NCBI GenBank assembly: GCA_031280455.1
Contig: JAITGR010000141.1
Span: 1-10,284, forward strand
DNA: 10,284 nt
Origin: Spirochaetaceae bacterium
Lineage (GTDB): Bacteria; Spirochaetota; Spirochaetia; Treponematales; Breznakiellaceae
Direction: 5' to 3'
Position numbers and translations under genes: made by a program. Below the pieces are notes generated by a model that did no database searches, had not been told where the DNA came from, and saw nothing but the letters and a program-made list of their open reading frames with translations. Below, one piece after another: positions 6,466 to 10,284 of the stretch (position 1 is the first letter of the stretch; the number at the start of each line of letters is the position of its first letter).

Positions 6466-7916
6466 ACGCGAACCGTTTCGGTTGGCGCGCCAACCGTTTC
6501 GGCTGGCGCGCTGGCAGTTTCGGCGGACGCACCTGCCGGAGTATCGCGGCGCATGTATTTTTCGATGTATTCTTTTTTGACACGCACCAAATCTTCGCCC
6601 GGCAGCGCGGCCAAAAGTTTCCACCCTAAATCCAGGGTCTGGCCTATGCTTCGGTTTTCGTATTCGCCCTGGCGCAAAAATTCCTGTTCAAAGCGCTCGC
6701 CAAAGCGCAGGTACAGCACATCGCTTGCGGACAATTCTTCTTCACCTATAATGGAGGCCAGATTGCGGACTTGCTTCACTTTTGAGTATGCCGAAAAAAG
6801 CTGGGACGATACGTCTTTGTGGTCTTCCCGCGTCATGCCCGGCCCTATGCCGTCTTTCATAAGGCGCGAAAGGCTTGGCAGGCCGGCGACTGGCGGGTAC
6901 ACGCCGCGCGCGAAAAGTTCGCGGTCGAGTACAATTTGTCCTTCAGTAATGTACCCCGAAAGGTCGGGAATCGGATGGCTTATGTCGTCATTCGGCATGG
7001 TCAATACCGGAATTTGCGTAATGGAACCGGCAGAGCCTTGCATTTTGCCGGCGCGTTCGTATAGCGCGGCCAGGTCGGAGTACAGGTAGCCCGGGTAGCC
7101 TTTGCGGCTGGGGACTTCGCCGCGTATGGAGGATACTTCGCGCAGTGCCTCGCAGTAGTTGGTCATGTCGGTCATGACGACCAAGACGTGCATGCCGCGT
7201 TCGTACGCCAGGTACTCGGCGGCTGTCAGCGCGCAGCGGGGGGCGATAAGGCGTTCAAGGCTGGGCGAGTCGGCGAGCGACAAAAACATGACGACGTTGG
7301 CGAGGACGCCGGAGCGTTCAAAATCATCCAGGAAGAAGCGCGCCGCGTCGGATTTGACGCCCATGGCGCAAAACACGACGACAAAAGCGTCGCCTTCGCT
7401 TAAAATGGCCGCCTGCCGGACTATTTGCGCGGCGAGGCGGTTGTGCGGGAGGCCGTTGCCGGAAAAAATCGGCAGTTTTTGGCCGCGAATCAGGGTGTTC
7501 ATGCCGTCTATTGCCGATACGCCGGTCTGGATGAAGTCGCGGGGGTAGGTTCTGGCGTACGGGTTCATCGGGAGGCCGTTGACGTCGCGGAATGTTGACG
7601 AAAAAATATCCGGCAGGCCGTCGATGCTCTGTCCCAGGCCGTTGAAGACGCGCCCCAGTAGTCCCGCTCCGACGCGCAGTTCCATTGGCCGGTCGAGGAA
7701 TTCCACGGTGGAATCTTCGGCGCTGAGGCCGGCGGTCTGGCCGAAAACTTGTACCGCGGCGAATTCTTCACTTAAATCAATAACGCGCCCCAGCCGGCGG
7801 GCACCGTCGCGGCCTCGTATCGCCGCGACTTCGTTATATCCGACGTTCCGGCTGTGCCGCGTAATGACGACCGGCCCTTCAACTTTTGCAAGATGCGTAA
7901 ATTCAACACCGCGCAT
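6462..7916 (-). CDS. atpB: V-type ATP synthase/ATPase subunit B
   Basis: Subunit B is the non-catalytic nucleotide-binding partner of subunit A in the V1 head, which couples ATP to ion movement across the membrane. Typical features are VEGPVVI near the start, [11 protein letters not shown] at about 113-123, the B-type degenerate P-loop region [16 protein letters not shown] at about 149-164 and [14 protein letters not shown] at about 298-311. [17 protein letters not shown] and [12 protein letters not shown] follow. The ATG at 7916 is preceded by AGGTGG eight bases upstream and overlaps the stop of the preceding gene as TAATG. The folded core ends near residue 455. The last 29 residues form an Ala/Glu/Thr/Pro tail with three heptads ([20 protein letters not shown]) encoded by 21-base DNA repeats. 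No other V-ATPase gene is adjacent, although treponemal V-ATPase genes normally sit together as A, B, D, I, K. Confidence 0.95.
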   Translation of the reverse strand: MRGVEFTHLAKVEGPVVITRHSRNVGYNEVAAIRGRDGARRLGRVIDLSEEFAAVQVFGQTAGLSAEDSTVEFLDRPMELRVGAGLLGRVFNGLGQSIDGLPDIFSSTFRDVNGLPMNPYARTYPRDFIQTGVSAIDGMNTLIRGQKLPIFSGNGLPHNRLAAQIVRQAAILSEGDAFVVVFCAMGVKSDAARFFLDDFERSGVLANVVMFLSLADSPSLERLIAPRCALTAAEYLAYERGMHVLVVMTDMTNYCEALREVSSIRGEVPSRKGYPGYLYSDLAALYERAGKMQGSAGSITQIPVLTMPNDDISHPIPDLSGYITEGQIVLDRELFARGVYPPVAGLPSLSRLMKDGIGPGMTREDHKDVSSQLFSAYSKVKQVRNLASIIGEEELSASDVLYLRFGERFEQEFLRQGEYENRSIGQTLDLGWKLLAALPGEDLVRVKKEYIEKYMRRDTPAGASAETASAPAETVGAPTETVRV

Positions 7917-8395
7917 TAAAACCACCACCTGCTGCCGAATGCTACGGCGAGCGTAAACCAGTCGCTGCTGCCGCCGCCTGTGGACAGGAACATGACTGAC
8001 GGCGCGACTTGCAAAAAGAAGTCCATGCGCCGTATTGTATATTCAACGCCGATAGGGACGCGGATGCCGCCGCCTACCGCGCGCGCAATGTTAAGGAAGA
8101 CACCCGGGCCGCAAAAAAGATGCAGACGCCCGCTGCCCGCGCCGAAGTCGGCTACTCGTGTCGAAAAAAGCCAGTAGTCGGCGCACACGCTCACGTGCCG
8201 GTTGTAGGGGGTCAGCAGGTCGAAGCCGTAGTCAAGCGACAGGTGAATTCTGCGGGTCGCGCTGAACAGGAGCGCCGGCCCAAAGTACGGGCTTTCTGAA
8301 AGCCACGCGCTTGCCTGGCCGCCAAAGCCGAGCTCCGCGAATGCTGGCGGGGCGGCGAGCAGGAAGGCGAGGAACAGCGCGCGCGATTTTTTCAT
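7916..8395 (-). CDS. Small predicted outer-membrane beta-barrel protein
   Basis: The product is a 159-residue exported protein of unknown function. A signal peptide is clear ([20 protein letters not shown], cleavage before ELGF). The mature part alternates polar and aromatic or aliphatic residues and ends in SRWWF; a terminal aromatic residue is typical of proteins inserted by the BAM machinery. At about 140 mature residues it would suit an eight-stranded barrel. It is a paralogue of the gene just upstream, sharing [28 protein letters not shown] and LQVAPS/LVVAPA in the same order. The pattern recalls the spirochaete DUF3996 / OmpA-like barrel proteins, but that assignment is a guess. It starts nine bases after the upstream gene and its stop overlaps the atpB start. 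Confidence 0.85.
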   Translation of the reverse strand: MKKSRALFLAFLLAAPPAFAELGFGGQASAWLSESPYFGPALLFSATRRIHLSLDYGFDLLTPYNRHVSVCADYWLFSTRVADFGAGSGRLHLFCGPGVFLNIARAVGGGIRVPIGVEYTIRRMDFFLQVAPSVMFLSTGGGSSDWFTLAVAFGSRWWF

Positions 8396-8404
8396 TCTGG
8401 ACCG

Positions 8405-8914
8405 TTATATCCAAAAGCGTATGCCGAGCGCGCCGCTAAAGCCGAGCCAGTCGGAAAATCGCGTTTTGGGGAGTATTTTGATGTCCCACGCCGGCGCAAC
8501 GACCAGGAACGGGTCAAAGCCCTGTATGCGGTAGTGTATGCCCACCGGAATACGGAGGCCGCCGGCCAGGTTAAAGCCGTCGCGGTACTCGTCGTCCGTT
8601 TTAAGGTATCCGGTGCGGACGAAAAATCCCGGCCCTACAAACAATTTTAGTTCGCCCGGACCCGCCTGCAGCAGTGTAACATCGAGCGCCCACATATCTA
8701 TCGCAATGTTAAACAAAATATCGGAAGACGTCTCATTTATCGGGATGTACCAGTCAAGGGCAAAGTGCAGTCTATCACTTGGGCTCAACAGCAGCGACGG
8801 CCCGCCGCCTGCAAATCCTACATTTCCCTGGATACCAATCCCGAATTCCGCGTACACGCCCGCTGTCGCGGAAATCCACAAAACGAGCGCAACTATCGTA
8901 CATTTCAATTTCAT
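8405..8914 (-). CDS. Small predicted outer-membrane beta-barrel protein, paralogue of the next gene
   Basis: This is a 169-residue exported protein with a signal peptide (MKLKCTIVALVLWISATAGVYA, cleavage before EFGI). The mature chain is rich in alternating strand patterns and ends in IRFWI. It aligns over its length with its downstream neighbour: [16 protein letters not shown] at the mature start, DMWALDV/DYWLFST in the middle, GPGFF, GGLRIPVGIHY and the SDWLGFSGALGIRFWI end. The ATG at 8914 has a strong AAAGGAG seven bases upstream. It is the first gene of the four-gene operon that continues to atpB and tsaD. Function is unknown; a porin-like or structural role in the outer membrane is inference. 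Confidence 0.85.
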   Translation of the reverse strand: MKLKCTIVALVLWISATAGVYAEFGIGIQGNVGFAGGGPSLLLSPSDRLHFALDWYIPINETSSDILFNIAIDMWALDVTLLQAGPGELKLFVGPGFFVRTGYLKTDDEYRDGFNLAGGLRIPVGIHYRIQGFDPFLVVAPAWDIKILPKTRFSDWLGFSGALGIRFWI

Positions 8915-8932
8915 TATAAAACTCCTTTCATC

Positions 8933-8962
8933 ATTGTATCTGGAAGTCTAAAGCGGTGTAAA
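8933..8962 (-). promoter_or_regulatory. Candidate promoter for the barrel-atpB-tsaD operon
   Basis: On the minus strand TTTACA (8962-8957) and TACAAT (8938-8933), each 5 of 6 matches to the consensus, are separated by 18 bases. The expected start near 8926 would fall at the Shine-Dalgarno AAAGGAG (8928-8922), so the leader would be only about 12 bases. Assignment is by motif only. Confidence 0.4.
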
Positions 8963-8984
8963 GCTGGTAGTGCGCGGCGAGGCA

Positions 8985-9014
8985 TTGACGCGGGCGGGGC
9001 GGGCGCTGCATACT
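8985..9014 (+). promoter_or_regulatory. Candidate promoter for the Asp-box lipoprotein gene
   Basis: TTGACG (8985-8990; 5 of 6) is followed after 18 bases by CATACT (9009-9014; 4 of 6). A start near 9021 would put the palindrome at 9033-9063 in the leader. TACTAT at 9022-9027 is an alternative -10 box with poor spacing. Confidence 0.35.
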
Positions 9015-9032
9015 CATGTAGTACTATAAGGC

Positions 9033-9063
9033 AATGCTGATTAAATCGAATCTAATCAGCATT
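9033..9063. repeat. 11-bp palindrome of the CTGATTA family in the lipoprotein leader
   Basis: The arms AATGCTGATTA (9033-9043) and TAATCAGCATT (9053-9063) flank the loop AATCGAATC. The reverse complement matches the uxuA-proximal palindrome (3067-3107) through loop and inner stem. The one changed pair in the stem is compensated: T-A here, C-G there. The Shine-Dalgarno of the next gene (AGGGG, 9064-9068) begins directly after the right arm. Confidence 0.8.
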
Positions 9064-9077
9064 AGGGGTTTCAGGCT

Positions 9078-10139
9078 GTGAAACGAATTTTACAGGGCGT
9101 TTTTTTTTGCTGCATACTTATTTTTGCCGCGTGCAATGTTGAGTATTACAACGGCTTTTCGCTTTCCGCCCGCAAGCAGCAACCCGCCGCGCCGGAGCCG
9201 CCCGCAGGCGGCCCCTTGGGAACATTTGAACTGAACAATCCCATATCGCCGCCTGAAGACGATGAGGGCGACACGCCCAGAGCGATAGCGTGGGGCGAAA
9301 CGCAGAGGCGCTGGCTGCTGGTAAGCAGCGGGGGCGCGCTGTACTCCTCCGATAATGACGGCGGTGTATGGGACAGAGTGCCTGACGTGGATTTGGGGCA
9401 TAACGCTATGCTGCAATACGGCGGCGGCGCATGGGTGTGCGGCAATGATTCCGACAGCACTGCTGTTAGGCTGCACTACTCAACAGACGGCGTTACATGG
9501 ACACAGCTTGGCGACTACATGGGGACTTCGTTTGCGTACAGTAAAGAGCGTGGCATGTGGCTTGTTTTGGTAAAATGGCCGGCTGCGGCGCTAACGTCAA
9601 CAGACGGACAGGCATGGACGATTAGTAACGATAGCCTTGGGTACACTTCATATTTTGGGAAAGGCATTTGTTACGGCGGCGGAAAGTGGCTCTTTAATTA
9701 CGCTTCTGATGGTTACTATGCTTCCGAAGACGATGGCGCAACCTGGGCCAAGATTGTCGGCTATAATGATTTTACGCTCTTTGACAAACTTCTCTTTCGC
9801 AACGGTGTGTGGCTGGGCTTTACCTTGTATTTCCCGTCCGTATACTACCTGGAAGCGGCTGATTTTTCCGTTACGTTTGCCGACTGGACGCGCGTAAGCG
9901 ACGGCGAGTTTTTGGGAAATGGAATAGGTGTTAGAGATATAGCCTTTAACGCCAATCGTTTTGTGGCGGTAGGCGAAAACGGAAAAATTTCCTGGTCGGC
10001 GGACGGAAAAATCTGGACGGCGGCAGATGCGCCGTTTGACGACAGCGATACCGTAACGGCGATAGGGTATGGCAACGGCCGCTGGATAGCCGTTACAAAC
10101 ACATGGAAAACCGCTTCTGTGCTGGACGCTGAACCATGA
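9078..10139 (+). CDS. Lipoprotein with Asp-box (BNR-type) repeats, predicted beta-propeller
   Basis: A 353-residue exported lipoprotein. The signal MKRILQGVFFCCILIFAAC ends in a lipobox-like FAAC with the lipidated Cys at residue 19, followed by a Pro/Ala-rich linker to about residue 65. The rest carries at least five Asp-box motifs of the S-x-D-x-G-x-x-W type: SSDNDGGVW (90-98), STDGVTW (135-141), STDGQAW (174-180), SEDDGATW (216-223) and SADGKIW (307-313). Each sits next to a strand like GGAWVCG, GGKWLFN or NGVWLGF, as in beta-propellers of the sialidase/BNR type. No catalytic sialidase residues are recognisable, so binding or a structural role is likelier than hydrolysis. The start is a GTG at 9078 with AGGGG nine bases upstream. 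The protein probably faces the periplasm or cell surface. Confidence 0.88.
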   Translation: MKRILQGVFFCCILIFAACNVEYYNGFSLSARKQQPAAPEPPAGGPLGTFELNNPISPPEDDEGDTPRAIAWGETQRRWLLVSSGGALYSSDNDGGVWDRVPDVDLGHNAMLQYGGGAWVCGNDSDSTAVRLHYSTDGVTWTQLGDYMGTSFAYSKERGMWLVLVKWPAAALTSTDGQAWTISNDSLGYTSYFGKGICYGGGKWLFNYASDGYYASEDDGATWAKIVGYNDFTLFDKLLFRNGVWLGFTLYFPSVYYLEAADFSVTFADWTRVSDGEFLGNGIGVRDIAFNANRFVAVGENGKISWSADGKIWTAADAPFDDSDTVTAIGYGNGRWIAVTNTWKTASVLDAEP

Positions 10140-10157
10140 AAATTGGAATACAGCGGG

Positions 10158-10181
10158 GGCGGCAGCGGCGTTCTTGCCGCC
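10158..10181 (+). terminator. Possible weak terminator hairpin after the lipoprotein gene
   Basis: GGCGGCA (10158-10164) pairs with TGCCGCC (10175-10181) over a 10-base loop, 19 bases after the stop codon. Only GATTAAACG follows rather than a T tract, so intrinsic termination would be inefficient. Confidence 0.3.
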
Positions 10182-10199
10182 GATTAAACGCGCGGGGCT

Positions 10200-10227
10200 T
10201 TTACTTTTCGGCGTTCTGTACTATATT
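10200..10227 (+). promoter_or_regulatory. Weak candidate promoter before the right-edge gene
   Basis: TTTACT (10200-10205; 4 of 6) and TATATT (10222-10227; 5 of 6) are 16 bases apart, in the AT-rich stretch before an ATG at 10251. Confidence 0.3.
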
Positions 10228-10250
10228 TCTGTAAATATTATTGAAAAACT

Positions 10251-10284
10251 ATGAAATCGCCGCTTGCCTTCAAACTCATCGCTG
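10251..10284 (+). CDS. Possible start of an exported protein, cut by the window edge
   Basis: An ATG at 10251 opens MKSPLAFKLIA and runs out of the window. A lysine followed by hydrophobic residues could be the beginning of a signal peptide or membrane segment. The upstream region has only GAAAA as a weak ribosome binding site. Too little is present to name it. Confidence 0.4.
   Translation, partial: MKSPLAFKLIA

Noticed and set aside
6466..6624. N-terminal extension of TsaD by 53 residues
   Set aside because: The extension is Arg-rich and out of frame over the atpB tail. Starting at GTG 6465 places the metal-binding histidines at 111 and 115 as in known TsaD and gives a GTGA overlap.

Overview
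The window looks like a chromosomal segment of a spirochaete, most probably a Treponema of the gut-symbiont type. The reasons are a V-type (not F-type) ATPase subunit B, a cheR-cheB pair that couples tightly on one strand, small single-domain outer-membrane barrel proteins with spirochaete character, a lipoprotein built of Asp-box repeats, and moderately high GC with hairpin-rich intergenic DNA. The species assignment is inference; no rRNA or other marker is present.

Layout, left to right. Positions 1-458 are non-coding and hold repeats and hairpins. cheB (459-1571) and cheR (1571-2395) lie on the minus strand with overlapping stop and start codons. Positions 2396-3143 form a 748-base divergent intergenic region with three parts: a promoter for cheR, a tandem array of hairpin modules (about 2466-2920), and a uxuA promoter followed by a palindromic block. 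uxuA (mannonate dehydratase, 3144-4214) and a PLP-dependent trans-sulfuration enzyme (4262-5404) follow on the plus strand. They converge, with a 17-base gap, on a four-gene minus-strand operon. Read in transcription order this operon is two paralogous small outer-membrane proteins (8405-8914, 7916-8395), the V-ATPase B subunit atpB (6462-7916) and tsaD (5422-6465). Its last three genes are joined by overlapping stop/start codons. A divergently transcribed lipoprotein gene (9078-10139) follows, then the first codons of another possible gene at the right edge.

How the genes work together. CheR and CheB are the methyltransferase and methylesterase that set chemoreceptor adaptation, and their coupling suggests balanced synthesis. 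UxuA serves hexuronate breakdown; the adjacent trans-sulfuration enzyme belongs to sulfur amino-acid metabolism, and no shared pathway is evident. TsaD makes the t6A modification of tRNA. AtpB stands here without atpA, atpD, atpI or atpK, which is unusual for a V-ATPase operon.

The most unusual content is intergenic. Between cheR and uxuA lie at least four tandem modules of 81-98 bases with conserved borders and different hairpin stems. A second family of palindromes (core CTGATTA...TAATCAG) occurs in the leaders of uxuA and of the lipoprotein gene, with a compensatory base-pair change between copies. I see no CRISPR, transposase, phage or defence genes, and no clear new protein system.
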